From: JACCTU01 sp963848525 | Lineage (GTDB): Bacteria; Actinomycetota; Thermoleophilia; Gaiellales; Gaiellaceae | Assembly: GCA_963848525.1 (NCBI GenBank) | Contig: CAWKDZ010000005.1 | Location: 691,339-755,338 of the forward strand | Direction: 5' to 3' | DNA length: 64,000 nt | Shown here: piece by piece, positions 1 to 8,845 of the stretch | How the letters are laid out: each line of letters begins with the position of its first letter | How positions within the stretch are numbered: the stretch's first letter is position 1 | Made by a program: the position numbers and the translations under genes | Notes under the pieces: generated by a model | The model's database searches: none | What the model was told of the DNA's origin: nothing | What the model saw: only the letters and a program-made list of their open reading frames with translations

Positions 1-1602
1 AACGACAAGCACTACTGGGAGTCGAACACCGACGAGGGCGACGGCGAGGACCTGCATCGCTGGAACACGCACTGGTTCGCGCGCAACGGCTACTACGCGC
101 TCACCTACACCGCGCGCGGCTTCAAGACGTCGGTCGCGCCCGCCGACCGCCCGCAGACGCCGTATACGCCGAACGGCTCCGCCTCGCTGCCCGACGGCAA
201 CGTCAAGCTCAAGAGCCGCGACTGGGAGATCCGCGACACGCAGTGGCTCGCCGCCCTGACGGCGAAGGCCTATCGCGACCTCGACCCCAAGCGGATCGCG
301 GTCACCGGCAACTCCTACGGCGGTGGTGAGAGCTGGCTGCAGGCCAGCCAGGCCCGCTGGGACTTCCCCGCCAAGCACACCTCAGGCGCGCTGCCCGTGC
401 TCGACCTCCAGGTGGCGGTGCCGAAGTACGGCTGGACCGACCTCGGCCACAGCCTCGCGTCCAACGGCCGCGCCTCCACCGGCCGGCCCGACAGCGACAC
501 CGGCGAGGGCTTCCCGCTCGGCACCCCGAAGCAGTCCTACCTCGAAGGCTTCTACGCGATCGGCCTGACGCAGCCGTTCGGCTTCGACCCGCCCGTCAAC
601 GCGTGGCACGCGCGCATCCAGACCGATCCGTACGACGTCGCCGGCGTCGAGGATCCCGTCGTCCGCGACCTCCGCACCGGGCTGACGGAAGCGCGCAGCG
701 CGTACTACCAGGACGAGGGCTTCGCCGCCCAGCGCAAGGGCCGCAAGGTGGCGATCTTCGCGCCCCAGGGCTGGACCGACGACCTGTTCCCGGCGCAGGA
801 GGCGTTCCGCCAGTTCAAGTACCTGAAGGCGCTCGACGCCGACTGGCCCGTCGAGGTCGCGATGGCCGACATCGGGCATCCCCGCGCGCAGAACCCGTCC
901 GCCCAGTGGCAGGCGCTCAACGCGCGCGCGAACCTGTTCCTGCGCGAGCACATCGGCGGCTCGCACGAGCAGCGCACCGGCGTGTGGAGCCTGCCGACCG
1001 TGTGCCGCGGGAGCGCGCCGTCGCCGGTCGCCGCCCGCACGCCGGAGAGCCTCGCGAGCGGGGAGCTGACCGTCGGCTTCCGCACCGGCGGGAGCCAGAC
1101 GCTCGGCAGCGGGACCGGCGATCCCGACGGCGTCGCCAGCGACCCCGTGTTCGGCGGCACGCTCTTCCCCGAGCAGGGCGAGTGCCGGAGCTCCGAGGCG
1201 CCGACGCACCCGGGTCGCTACACGGCGATCTCCGCCCCGCTGCGCAAGACCACGACCTACATCGGGCTCGGCGAGGTCGCGCTCCCGTACACGCTCGCCG
1301 GCACGACGGCGACGCTCAACGCGCGCGTCTGGGACGTAGCTCCGGACGGCGAGGCGCTGCTCGTCACACGCGGCAGCCATCGCCTCAGCGCACCCGCCTA
1401 CGACGCGCTCGCCGGCACGCTGCGGCTGCCGCTGTTCGGCAACCACTGGCGGCTCGAGGCCGGCCACCGCCTGCGGCTCGACCTCGCCTCCGTCGACCAG
1501 CCGACGTTCAAGCCCAACACGGCCAACGGCACCGTGACCTTCGGCGCGCCCACGCTCGTCCTGCCGACCCGCGAGGGCGATCAGCGGTTGGCCGAGGGCT
1601 GA
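1..1602 (+). CDS. CocE/NonD family serine hydrolase (X-Pro dipeptidyl-peptidase type), 5' end outside window
   Basis: The reading frame is open from the first base, so the N-terminus is missing; 533 residues are present. It has the alpha/beta-hydrolase nucleophile motif GNSYGG with Ser105 of the visible part, a WTDDLFP segment supplying the likely catalytic Asp, and GHPRAQ supplying the His. About 200 C-terminal residues resemble the jelly-roll domain of X-Pro dipeptidyl-peptidases and cocaine esterase. The expected role is hydrolysis of an acyl or peptide bond, probably outside the cell given the family's frequent secretion, but the signal peptide region is not visible. The substrate cannot be inferred. 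It stops 18 bases before the next gene on the same strand. Confidence 0.85.
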   Translation, partial: NDKHYWESNTDEGDGEDLHRWNTHWFARNGYYALTYTARGFKTSVAPADRPQTPYTPNGSASLPDGNVKLKSRDWEIRDTQWLAALTAKAYRDLDPKRIAVTGNSYGGGESWLQASQARWDFPAKHTSGALPVLDLQVAVPKYGWTDLGHSLASNGRASTGRPDSDTGEGFPLGTPKQSYLEGFYAIGLTQPFGFDPPVNAWHARIQTDPYDVAGVEDPVVRDLRTGLTEARSAYYQDEGFAAQRKGRKVAIFAPQGWTDDLFPAQEAFRQFKYLKALDADWPVEVAMADIGHPRAQNPSAQWQALNARANLFLREHIGGSHEQRTGVWSLPTVCRGSAPSPVAARTPESLASGELTVGFRTGGSQTLGSGTGDPDGVASDPVFGGTLFPEQGECRSSEAPTHPGRYTAISAPLRKTTTYIGLGEVALPYTLAGTTATLNARVWDVAPDGEALLVTRGSHRLSAPAYDALAGTLRLPLFGNHWRLEAGHRLRLDLASVDQPTFKPNTANGTVTFGAPTLVLPTREGDQRLAEG

Positions 1603-1620
1603 GCTTGACAACATCCGGGG

Positions 1621-2805
1621 ATGGCCGCGACCGCCCCCAGCCGCCCTCGCCGGATAAGCGCGGCGCTGCGCGAGGAGGCGCGCGTCACCCCGCTCGAGCT
1701 GTTCTTCGACCTCGTGTTCGTGCTCGCGCTGACGCAGTGCACGGCGCTGATGGCCGACCAACCGACGTGGGAGGGGCTGGCGAAGGGCATGCTCGTGCTC
1801 GGCGTCATGTGGTGGTCGTGGGTCGGCTACGCCTGGCTCACCAGCGTCATCGACCCTGAGGAGGGGGCGGTGCGGCTGGTGATCTTCGCCGCGATGGCGG
1901 GCCTGCTGATCGTCGCCCTATGCGTGCCCGGGGCGTTCGCCGGTGACGCGCTGCTGTTCGCGGGCGCATACGGCGTCGTGCGCATCGCCCACCTCGCGCT
2001 GTTCTACCTGGCGTGCCGCGACGACGAGGTGCTGCGCCGCGCCGTGACGACCGGCCTGTCGGTGAGCACCGCGGTCGCCATCGGGCTGCTGATTGCCGCA
2101 TCGTTCCTCGATGGCGTTCCACAAGGCGCGGTCTGGGCGCTGGCGCTGGCGATCGACATGAGCGGGCCGCTCTTCCACGGCCAGGACGGCTGGAAGCTCG
2201 TGCCGGAGCACTTCGCCGAGCGCCACGGGCTGATCCTCATCATCGCGCTCGGCGAGTCGATCGTCGCGATCGGGATCGGGGCCGAGGGCGAGCTGACCGC
2301 GGGCGTCGTGATCGCCGCGTCGTTCGGCGTGATGGTGGCCGCTGCGATGTGGTGGCTGTACTTCGACGTCGTCGCGCTGGCCGCCGAGCGGCGGCTGGCG
2401 AACGCGTCGCCCGGCCGCGAGCGCAACACGATCGCGCGCGACTCCTTCTCCTACCTGCACCTGCCGATGGTGGCCGGCATCGTGCTGCTCGCGCTCGGGC
2501 TCAAGAAGACGCTCGAGCACGTCGAGGACCCGCTCAAGCTCGTGCCCGCCGTCGCGCTGCTCGGCGGCACCGCGCTCTACCTGCTGGCGCACGTCGCGTT
2601 CCGCTACCGCAACGTCCACAGCTTCAACGTCCACCGGACGATCGCCGCCGCGCTGCTGCTCGTCCTGATCCCGGTGGCCGTCGAGGTCCCGGCGCTGGCG
2701 GTCGTGATCGGCCTTGCGGCGATCCTCGCGCTCCTGATCGTCTACGAGGTGAGCCGTTACGGGGAGGCGCGCGACCGGCTGCGCCACCAGCTCGCGCACG
2801 ACTAG
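1621..2805 (+). CDS. Low temperature requirement protein A (LtrA) family membrane protein
   Basis: This is a 394-residue polytopic membrane protein. The N-terminal signature VTPLELFFDLVFVLALTQ, followed by WWSWVGYAW, is the hallmark of the LtrA family, named from a Listeria gene needed for growth in the cold; its biochemical function is unknown. About ten to twelve hydrophobic segments cover the protein, and ALGESIVAIGIG near the middle is another conserved family stretch. The start is ATG with a short G run directly upstream. Its stop codon overlaps that of the convergent amidohydrolase gene. Confidence 0.88.
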   Translation: MAATAPSRPRRISAALREEARVTPLELFFDLVFVLALTQCTALMADQPTWEGLAKGMLVLGVMWWSWVGYAWLTSVIDPEEGAVRLVIFAAMAGLLIVALCVPGAFAGDALLFAGAYGVVRIAHLALFYLACRDDEVLRRAVTTGLSVSTAVAIGLLIAASFLDGVPQGAVWALALAIDMSGPLFHGQDGWKLVPEHFAERHGLILIIALGESIVAIGIGAEGELTAGVVIAASFGVMVAAAMWWLYFDVVALAAERRLANASPGRERNTIARDSFSYLHLPMVAGIVLLALGLKKTLEHVEDPLKLVPAVALLGGTALYLLAHVAFRYRNVHSFNVHRTIAAALLLVLIPVAVEVPALAVVIGLAAILALLIVYEVSRYGEARDRLRHQLAHD

Positions 2806-3917
2806 GGCAGCGGCACGTCGGGCGTGCGCGCGATGCTGGCGGCGGCCACGAGCAGCCTGGTCGCGAGCGGGAACGTCTGGCCGGGAGGCGGCGGAGCCAG
2901 CAGCTCCTCGTAGGCGTCGAGCAGCCCGAGGACCGCCGCGAAGAGCGGCGCGTGCGGGCCGTCCTCGCCGACCGCGCACGCCAGCCGCGCGAGCGCCACC
3001 GGCTCCTCGGCGCTGCCGCGCACGAAGGTGCGCGCGCAGGCCTGCGCGAGGTGGGAGACGGTGCGCTCGAGCAGCGGGTCGAGCGGTCGCGCCGCGCCCG
3101 GCGCCGGGCCGGCGCCGGCCGGCTCGGAGCCGGCGAGCAGGCGCTCGAGCTGGCCGCCGGCGATCGACCGCAGGGCCGCCGGGCCCAGGCCGGCCTGGGC
3201 GGCGAGGCGCAGGTGCGCCGCGGCCGAGGTCAGCGGGAGCCCGTACGGCGAGTCGCTCGCCCACAGCAGGTTGGCCGGCGGGACGAGCGTGAACAGCGCG
3301 ATCATGTCGGCGGGGTCCCACCACGCGGTGTCGACGAACAGGTTGGGGTGGTCGCCGAGCACGCGCCACAGCCAGGCGAGGTCGGAGATCGCGGCGTGGG
3401 CGAGGATCAGCCGGGCGCCGGGAAACTCTCCCGAGAGCCTGACGCTGTCGCGGCCGAGCGCCGGGATGCCGCGGCCGGCGTGGATCAGCACGCACGCCCG
3501 GCGCTCGTCGGCGAGCGCCATCAGTTCGCGCACGGCGGGCTCGCCGAGCACGAAGCGCTCGGCGCGCGGGTGCAGCTTGATGCCGCGGGCGCCGGCGTCC
3601 AGGCATCGCCGCGCCTCGGCGAGCGCGTCCGCGTGGGGGTCGACGCGGCAGAACGCCACGAGCCGGCCGCCGGACGCCGCGGCGGCCTCGAGCACGCGGT
3701 CGTTCGCCGCCCGGTAGCCGGACGGCTCGTGGAGCGGGAACACGACCGCGCGGGCGTCGGCGCGGGCGAGCGCCGCCAGCAGCTGCTCCGGCGTCTGCGT
3801 CATCCCATCGGGATCGTCGGCGCCGATGTGGGTGTGCGCGTCGAACAGCTCGAGGCCGGCGACGTCGCGCCGGAGGCGCTCCCACCAGGGCGCCATGATC
3901 GCGTCCACGTCGGCCAT
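2802..3917 (-). CDS. Amidohydrolase-family metal-dependent hydrolase (TIM barrel)
   Basis: This 371-residue protein of the amidohydrolase-2 type shows the metal-ligand motif DAHTHIG near residue 30, IKLHPR near 115, VLIHAGRG near 143, LILAHA near 170 and ASDSPYG near 220, the usual order of ligands in this barrel. The family includes decarboxylases and lactonases acting on small carboxylic acids; the substrate is not evident here. The last 120 residues are Ala/Leu-rich helical sequence beyond the barrel and may be a separate helical cap. It is divergent from the small gene that begins about 45 bases away. Confidence 0.8.
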   Translation of the reverse strand: MADVDAIMAPWWERLRRDVAGLELFDAHTHIGADDPDGMTQTPEQLLAALARADARAVVFPLHEPSGYRAANDRVLEAAAASGGRLVAFCRVDPHADALAEARRCLDAGARGIKLHPRAERFVLGEPAVRELMALADERRACVLIHAGRGIPALGRDSVRLSGEFPGARLILAHAAISDLAWLWRVLGDHPNLFVDTAWWDPADMIALFTLVPPANLLWASDSPYGLPLTSAAAHLRLAAQAGLGPAALRSIAGGQLERLLAGSEPAGAGPAPGAARPLDPLLERTVSHLAQACARTFVRGSAEEPVALARLACAVGEDGPHAPLFAAVLGLLDAYEELLAPPPPGQTFPLATRLLVAAASIARTPDVPLP

Positions 3918-3968
3918 CGGCGGCTGACCCTATACAGCGGCTTGCGGCGATGGCCGATACTCGTGCAT

Positions 3969-4292
3969 ATGCATTTTCGTCGCGAACGGGTCCGCATCGA
4001 AACCGAGCGCCACGAGATCGAGGCCACGCTGCAGCTGCCCCACGAGGGGTTCCGCTCGCGCACCTCGGACTTCCTCAACGCCCACGAGCGGGAGTTCCTC
4101 CCGCTCACCGACGTGGAGGTCCGGCGGCTCGACGGCTCGCGCTCCGTGGAGCGCCACGACTTCCTGGCGCTCGCCGTGCGTCACGTGGTGCTGGTCGTCG
4201 AGCTCCAGACGCTTGACATCGTGGACGACACCGGCGGCGCGCCGGAGCCGGCGCCGCTCGCCGCCGTCTCCACACCGCCCCCGCTTGAATGA
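3969..4292 (+). CDS. Conserved hypothetical protein, possibly DUF6812-like
   Basis: This is a 107-residue soluble protein with a pattern I associate with small actinobacterial proteins of the DUF6812 type: alternating basic/acidic beta strands, TLQLP, then SDFLN and FLPLTDVEV. The C-terminus is a Pro/Ala tail. The likely start is ATG at 3969; a GTG six bases upstream is in frame and would add two residues. A perfect 10-base palindrome, TGCATATGCA, spans the start codon (3964-3973). The function is unknown, and the family name is from memory and not certain. Confidence 0.6.
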   Translation: MHFRRERVRIETERHEIEATLQLPHEGFRSRTSDFLNAHEREFLPLTDVEVRRLDGSRSVERHDFLALAVRHVVLVVELQTLDIVDDTGGAPEPAPLAAVSTPPPLE

Positions 4293-4322
4293 GAATCGCC
4301 TCGCGCGGGGTATAGAGGTGTC

Positions 4323-4394
4323 ATGAACACCAGAACGATCGCCATCATCGCGCTCATCATCGCCGTCATCGTGCTGGTGCTCCTGCTCGCCTGA
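4323..4394 (+). CDS. 23-residue single-pass membrane peptide
   Basis: ATG to TGA encodes a peptide that is almost one continuous hydrophobic helix of Ile, Leu, Val and Ala after the polar leader MNTRT. A good Shine-Dalgarno-like AGAGGTG lies just upstream of the start, which supports translation. The size and composition match tiny membrane peptides that are usually missed by gene finders. It sits 30 bases after the preceding small gene on the same strand and just upstream of the two-component operon, and is followed at once by inverted repeats. The function is unknown; it could modulate the adjacent histidine kinase, but that is speculation. Confidence 0.55.
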   Translation: MNTRTIAIIALIIAVIVLVLLLA

Positions 4395-4395
4395 G

Positions 4396-4423
4396 GCGCC
4401 ATTTAGGCGCGGTTTCGCGCGCC
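4396..4423 (+). terminator. Tandem alternative hairpins after the small membrane peptide
   Basis: Three short complementary blocks follow the TGA: GCGCC (4396-4400), GGCGC (4406-4410) and GCGCC (4419-4423). The middle block can pair with either neighbour, giving two mutually exclusive five-base-pair stems. It may be a weak terminator or attenuator in front of the response regulator. There is no U tract. Confidence 0.35.
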
Positions 4424-4452
4424 TTCAGAGAGGCGGGGCATGCTGCGCGGTC

Positions 4453-5106
4453 ATGCGCGTGCTGATCGCCGAGGACGAGCCCCGTGTGGGCGATGCCGTC
4501 GCGCGCGGGCTGCGGCGCGAGGGCATGGCCGTCGACCTCGCTCGCGACGGCGCCTCCGCGCTGCGCAAGGCGCTGGCGGCGCCGTACGACGTCGTCGTGC
4601 TCGACCGCGACCTGCCCGAGCTGCACGGCGACGAGGTGTGCCGCGCGCTCGCCGGCAAGCGGCCCGACACCAAGGTGCTGATGCTGACCGCGGCCGCCGG
4701 CGTCGACGACCTCGTCGGAGGCCTCGCCCTCGGCGCCGACGACTACCTCTCCAAGCCGTTCCGCTTCGCCGAGCTGGTGGCGCGCACGCGCGCGCTCGCC
4801 CGCCGCAACGGCGCGCCCCGGCCGCCGGTGCTGACCGCCGGCGACGTCGAGCTCGACCCCGCCCGCCGCACGGTGTCCCGCGCCGGCCGTCCGATCGACC
4901 TCGCCCTCAAGGAGCTTGCCGTGCTCGAGGTCCTGATGTCCGCCGAGGGTGCCGTCGTGGGCCCCGATGAGCTGCTCGAGCGCGCGTGGGACGAGGGCAC
5001 CGACCCGTTCACGAACACGGTCCGCATGACCGTGATGACGCTGCGCCGCAAGCTCGGGGATCCGCCCGTGATCCACACCGTGCGCGGCGCGGGCTACCGC
5101 GTGTGA
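4453..5106 (+). CDS. OmpR/PhoB-family response regulator
   Basis: This is a 217-residue two-domain regulator. The receiver has the acidic pair E7/D8, phospho-acceptor Asp51 (VVVLDRDLP), Thr79 and Lys101 (YLSKPF), all intact. A winged-helix DNA-binding domain of the OmpR type runs from about residue 125 to the end, finishing in the typical IHTVRGAGYRV. It should be phosphorylated by the kinase encoded immediately downstream, whose start overlaps the stop of this gene by four bases. The target genes and signal are unknown. Confidence 0.93.
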   Translation: MRVLIAEDEPRVGDAVARGLRREGMAVDLARDGASALRKALAAPYDVVVLDRDLPELHGDEVCRALAGKRPDTKVLMLTAAAGVDDLVGGLALGADDYLSKPFRFAELVARTRALARRNGAPRPPVLTAGDVELDPARRTVSRAGRPIDLALKELAVLEVLMSAEGAVVGPDELLERAWDEGTDPFTNTVRMTVMTLRRKLGDPPVIHTVRGAGYRV

Positions 5107-6179
5107 CCCTCCGGCTGCGCCTCACCCTCCTGTACACGCTGCTGTTCGGCGGCTGCGGCGCGCTGCTGCTCGGGGTCAGCTCGTGGCTCGTGCACCGCCA
5201 GGTCGACCGCACCCTGCCGCCCGCGTTCGCCGACTCGGCCCTGGCCCGCCTGGATGCCCAGCTCATGCTCGCGCTCGGCGGCACGCTGATCGTCGCGGCC
5301 GCGCTCGGCTACGTCGTCGCCGGCCGCGCGCTGGCGCCGCTGCGGAACGTGACCGGGCTCGCACAGCGGGTCACGCAGGAGCGCATGGACGAGCGGATCC
5401 AGATGAGCGGGCCGGAGGACGAGCTGCGCGACCTCGCCGACACCGTCGACGGGATGCTCGACCGCCTAGCGGCCGCGTTCGACGGCCAGCGCCGCTTCGT
5501 CGCCAACGCCAGCCACGAGCTGCGCACGCCGCTGACGGTGATCCGCGCGGAGGTCGAGGTCGCGCTCGCCGACCCCGGCGCCGACGCCGCCGAGCTGCGC
5601 CGGATGGGCGAGGTCGTGCTCGAGGCCGCTGACCGCACGCAGGCGCTGCTCGACTCGCTGATGGTGCTCGCCCGCAGCCAGCAGGCGGTCCCGCGCCGCG
5701 ACCGCGTCGACCTCGCGCGGGCGGCGCACGCCGCGGCTTCGCTCGTCGCCACCGAGGCGGCGGTCCGCGGCATCGAGCTGCGGGTCGACGCCCAGCCCGC
5801 GCCGCTGAGCGCCGACGGCCCGCTCGTCGAGCGGCTGGTGGCCAACCTGGTGGAGAACGCCGTTCGCCACAACGTGCCGCGCGGGCAGGTCCAGGTCACG
5901 ACACGGCCGGGCCTCGTGCGCGTGGAGAACACCGGGCCGGAGATCGCGGCGGCCGACGTGCGCCGCCTGGCCGAGCCGTTCGAGCGCCTGCACCGCGACT
6001 CCGACGGCCCCGGCGCCGGGCTCGGGCTGTCGATCGTGCGCGCCGTGGCCGACGCCCACGGGGCCGGCCTCGTGCTCGAGGCCCGCCCCGGTGGCGGCCT
6101 GCTCGCCGAGGTGACGTTCCCTACAGCCTCCCGTCGGGAAGCTCCCCGGCGCGAAGTCGCTCGAGCTGCCGCGGCGTGA
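5103..6179 (+). CDS. Sensor histidine kinase, partner of the upstream regulator
   Basis: This 358-residue kinase starts at a GTG that overlaps the regulator stop (GTGA). Two transmembrane segments (about residues 7-30 and 54-75) enclose a very short periplasmic loop of about 25 residues, so the signal is probably sensed in or near the membrane. A HAMP linker follows, then the phospho-acceptor His138 in ASHELRTPLT, the N box NLVENAVRH and the G boxes GAGLGLSI. All catalytic motifs are intact. The C-terminal 20 residues are basic and overlap the end of the convergent gene by 59 bases. Confidence 0.93.
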   Translation: MTLRLRLTLLYTLLFGGCGALLLGVSSWLVHRQVDRTLPPAFADSALARLDAQLMLALGGTLIVAAALGYVVAGRALAPLRNVTGLAQRVTQERMDERIQMSGPEDELRDLADTVDGMLDRLAAAFDGQRRFVANASHELRTPLTVIRAEVEVALADPGADAAELRRMGEVVLEAADRTQALLDSLMVLARSQQAVPRRDRVDLARAAHAAASLVATEAAVRGIELRVDAQPAPLSADGPLVERLVANLVENAVRHNVPRGQVQVTTRPGLVRVENTGPEIAAADVRRLAEPFERLHRDSDGPGAGLGLSIVRAVADAHGAGLVLEARPGGGLLAEVTFPTASRREAPRREVARAAAA

Positions 6180-7110
6180 ACGGCGGCGAGGCGAGGTCCT
6201 CGCGCCCGTGGAACGCACGGAACAGGTGCGCGATGTAGTGCATCCGCTGGGTGAGGTCCGACCAGTCGCGTGCCCCGCAGTCGTCGGGCGCCGGCGGCGC
6301 CGGCTCGAAGCGCGCCACCAAGAGCTCGAGCTCGCGGTTCGTGATTGCGGGGCAGGACGCGTCGAGGTGGCGGCCGAGTGCCAGCACGGCGTGAGGCAGA
6401 GCGAGGACCATGAAGCTGCCGGTGATGACCTCGCGGCTGAGCCGGCTGAGCTTGCGCTGCAGCGGCCAGCCGACGATCCGGCGCCATAGCGGCGCGTGAC
6501 GGCTCGAGGCGGCGTCCAGGGCCTCGCGGATCTCGGGCTGCAGGCGGGTCTGCTCGTGCAGTCCGATCTCGAGGTTGGCTAGCACGCAGAGCTCCGTGTC
6601 GCCGCTTCGCCGCGCCTGGTCGTAGTGCGTGAAGGCCTGGCGTAGGAGCTCCGGCTGCAGGCCCACGAGGAACGCGTCGAACGGCTCGTGCAGGTAGCGG
6701 GCGAACTCGAAGCCGATCTCCTCGAACACCTTGCGGTTCCCACGGGCGACCGCGTCGCTGGCCAGCTCGATCGCGTCGAACGGCGTGTGCAGGGCGGCGG
6801 TGATCCGGCCGAGCCGGCTCTCGCGATCCAGCAGGCCGCGGCGGAGCAGCACGCGCCAGAACGAGGCGATCGGATGCAGGAGCTCGGCATCGCGACCCAG
6901 CTCGGCGCGCACGTGTTCGAGCATGTCCTCGCCGCGGATCGTCCGGCCGGCCTGGCGCGAGGCCCAGGTGGCGAACGTGCACCAGTTCGCGCCGGGCGGT
7001 CCGCGCTCGGCTGTCGCCGCCGCCAGGCGTGAATAGCCGTCGGTGATCAGGAGGTTGCGCAGCACGGGGGCCGTCGTGCCCGCGATCCGCCGAACCTCGT
7101 CGGGCGTCAT
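6121..7110 (-). CDS. Conserved hypothetical protein, mostly helical, soluble
   Basis: This is a 329-residue protein without signal peptide or membrane segments. A recognisable block near residue 42, NWCTFATWASRQAG, recurs, as I recall, in actinobacterial proteins of unknown function; the rest is Leu/Ala/Arg-rich helix. No catalytic motif could be assigned. Its start overlaps the stop of the upstream spermidine-synthase-like gene by four bases (ATGA), so the two are probably cotranscribed. It is convergent with, and overlaps, the histidine kinase gene by 59 bases. Confidence 0.7.
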   Translation of the reverse strand: MTPDEVRRIAGTTAPVLRNLLITDGYSRLAAATAERGPPGANWCTFATWASRQAGRTIRGEDMLEHVRAELGRDAELLHPIASFWRVLLRRGLLDRESRLGRITAALHTPFDAIELASDAVARGNRKVFEEIGFEFARYLHEPFDAFLVGLQPELLRQAFTHYDQARRSGDTELCVLANLEIGLHEQTRLQPEIREALDAASSRHAPLWRRIVGWPLQRKLSRLSREVITGSFMVLALPHAVLALGRHLDASCPAITNRELELLVARFEPAPPAPDDCGARDWSDLTQRMHYIAHLFRAFHGREDLASPPFTPRQLERLRAGELPDGRL

Positions 7111-8549
7111 GCGCGCGGGGTGAGGAGCTGGTCGGCGGGGGCGTCCTCGTCGCGCAGCGGGGCGGCGCCCCGGAGGAGCCGCTCGACGGCCGCCCGGTCG
7201 AGCGTGCGGGCGCCGCGCGCGTTCGTGCGCACGCCCGCGCCCAGCGGCGTCTCTGACGCGAGCAGGACGAAGTTGCCGCCCGGCTCGCCGTAGGTGACGA
7301 GTCGGACGTCCTCGAACACCTCGAGCAGCGTCGCCGCCTCTGCCCGCAGCAGGCCGAGCTCCCCGTGGTCGATGACGTTCAGCGCGTACACGCCGTCCGG
7401 GCGAAGGACGCGTCGGATCTCGCGCGCGAACTCGACGGTCGCCAGGTGCCAGGGGACCGACCGGCCGCCGAACGCGTCGCCGACGAGCACGTCGGCCGAC
7501 GCCGTCGGCTCGTCGCGCAGCGTCACGCGCGCGTCGCCGACGCGCACGCGCAGCGCCGGACCGGTCCGCAGCGCCAGCCGCTCGCGGACCAGCTCCACGA
7601 GGTCGCCGTCGACCTCGAGCACGCGCGAGCGCGACCCCGGGCGGGTCGCGGCGACGTAGCGCGGGAGCGTGAAGCCGCCGCCGCCGAGGAAGACGGCGTC
7701 GAGCGGGCCGGCGGGCGCCGCGTCGATGGCGTCGCCGATCCAGCGGATGTAGTCGAACTCGAGGTGGCGCGGGTCGGCGAGGTCGACGTAGGAGTGCCGC
7801 AGCTCCTCGAGCACGAGCACCCGGCCGGACGGCCGCGTGCGGTCCTCGAGCACGTTCGCGCAGTGGTACGTGGTCTCGGCGTCGCATGGCGAGCCTGCCG
7901 CGATGCTGGTCGCGCCGACGGCGAGCGAGCCGCCCGCGAGCACGACGGCGAGCCCGTGCGGGCCGCTTCCGCGCAGGGCGACCGCGAGCCCGAGCGCGAG
8001 CAGGACGGCGCCGACGACCAGCACCGCGACGTCGGTCGCCAGCAGCGGGACGAGCACGAACCCGGTGGCGAACGTGCCGAGCAGCGCGCCCGCGGTCGCC
8101 CACGCCGACAGGCGGCCGACCACGGAGCCCGTCGAAGCGAGGTCGCGCAGCTGCACGCGCGCCACGGTCGGCGTGACCGCGCTGAGGACGGCCGCGGGCG
8201 GGAAGAGCGCGAACAGCGCGACGATCACGGCCGCCGGGTCGCCCTGGCCGCTGAAGGCCGAGCCGAGCCCGCGGGCCACCGGGACCGTGCCGACCGCCAG
8301 CGCGCCTCCGCCGAGCAGCAGCAGCGAGAGCAGCCTCCGCGGGTCGTACCGATCGGCGGCACGCCCGCCCAGCGCCGCGCCGGCGGCGATCCCGGCGAGG
8401 ACAGTGCCGATGATCGACGTGGTCGTCTCGAGCGTCAGGCCGACGTACGGGGCGAGCAGGCGGATGCCGAGGATCTCGAGCACCAGCACCGCGCCCGAGG
8501 CCACGAAGACCAGCGCGGCCGCGACGGGTGCCGGATACGCCTCGCCCAC
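7107..8549 (-). CDS. Membrane protein with spermidine-synthase-like methyltransferase-fold domain
   Basis: This is a 480-residue two-part protein. The first 215 residues form about seven to eight transmembrane helices like an MFS half. The second half has a Rossmann methyltransferase-like fold typical of polyamine synthases: FLGGGGFTLPRY (SAM-site glycine loop), RVLEVDGDLVEL, VGDARVTL and ADVLVGDAFGG. Such fused proteins are common in actinobacteria and are usually annotated as fused MFS/spermidine synthase; their true substrate is uncertain. The catalytic Asp of spermidine synthase appears to be retained in VGDAFG. The gene is likely cotranscribed with the overlapping hypothetical gene downstream. 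Confidence 0.8.
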   Translation of the reverse strand: MGEAYPAPVAAALVFVASGAVLVLEILGIRLLAPYVGLTLETTTSIIGTVLAGIAAGAALGGRAADRYDPRRLLSLLLLGGGALAVGTVPVARGLGSAFSGQGDPAAVIVALFALFPPAAVLSAVTPTVARVQLRDLASTGSVVGRLSAWATAGALLGTFATGFVLVPLLATDVAVLVVGAVLLALGLAVALRGSGPHGLAVVLAGGSLAVGATSIAAGSPCDAETTYHCANVLEDRTRPSGRVLVLEELRHSYVDLADPRHLEFDYIRWIGDAIDAAPAGPLDAVFLGGGGFTLPRYVAATRPGSRSRVLEVDGDLVELVRERLALRTGPALRVRVGDARVTLRDEPTASADVLVGDAFGGRSVPWHLATVEFAREIRRVLRPDGVYALNVIDHGELGLLRAEAATLLEVFEDVRLVTYGEPGGNFVLLASETPLGAGVRTNARGARTLDRAAVERLLRGAAPLRDEDAPADQLLTPRA

Positions 8550-8568
8550 CGGCGGGAGGCTAGTCGGG

Positions 8569-8787
8569 TCAGACGCGGTCGTCGCGCGTGGGAGCGTCGC
8601 AATCCCAGCCGCGCTCGGGCGAGGACACGGGCAGGACGCGCTCCTCGATCACCTGGCGCTGGGCCGCGGTCACCGAGCGCTGGAGCTCGGCGTCGACCCC
8701 CACCAGGCCGTGGACGGAGATGCCGACCATGCTCAGGCCGACGCCGACTGCCGCAGCAAACGCGGACCGCGATGCGAAGCTCCCCAT
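8569..8787 (-). CDS. Small hypothetical protein, possibly exported
   Basis: This is a 72-residue frame starting with ATG. The first 30 residues contain one hydrophobic stretch (AAAVGVGLSMVGISVHGLVG) that could be a signal anchor; the rest is polar with charged helices and two acidic clusters. It lies between the spermidine-synthase-like gene and htrA, in the same orientation as both. There is no clear ribosome binding site, and no homology is recognised. Length and composition are plausible for a real gene, but the evidence is modest. Confidence 0.45.
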   Translation of the reverse strand: MGSFASRSAFAAAVGVGLSMVGISVHGLVGVDAELQRSVTAAQRQVIEERVLPVSSPERGWDCDAPTRDDRV

Positions 8788-8845
8788 GCCGCGGCAGTCA
8801 AGCGGGCGAACACTAAGCCAAGGTAAGCGAAACCCGAGAGTTTCC

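Noticed and set aside
1605..1610. TTGACA as a -35 element for the LtrA gene
   Set aside because: It lies only 11 bases before the start codon, which leaves no room for a -10 element.
382..1761. A 459-residue antisense frame across the CocE-type gene
   Set aside because: Arg/Ala-rich translation, no motif, and the opposite strand encodes a recognisable hydrolase.
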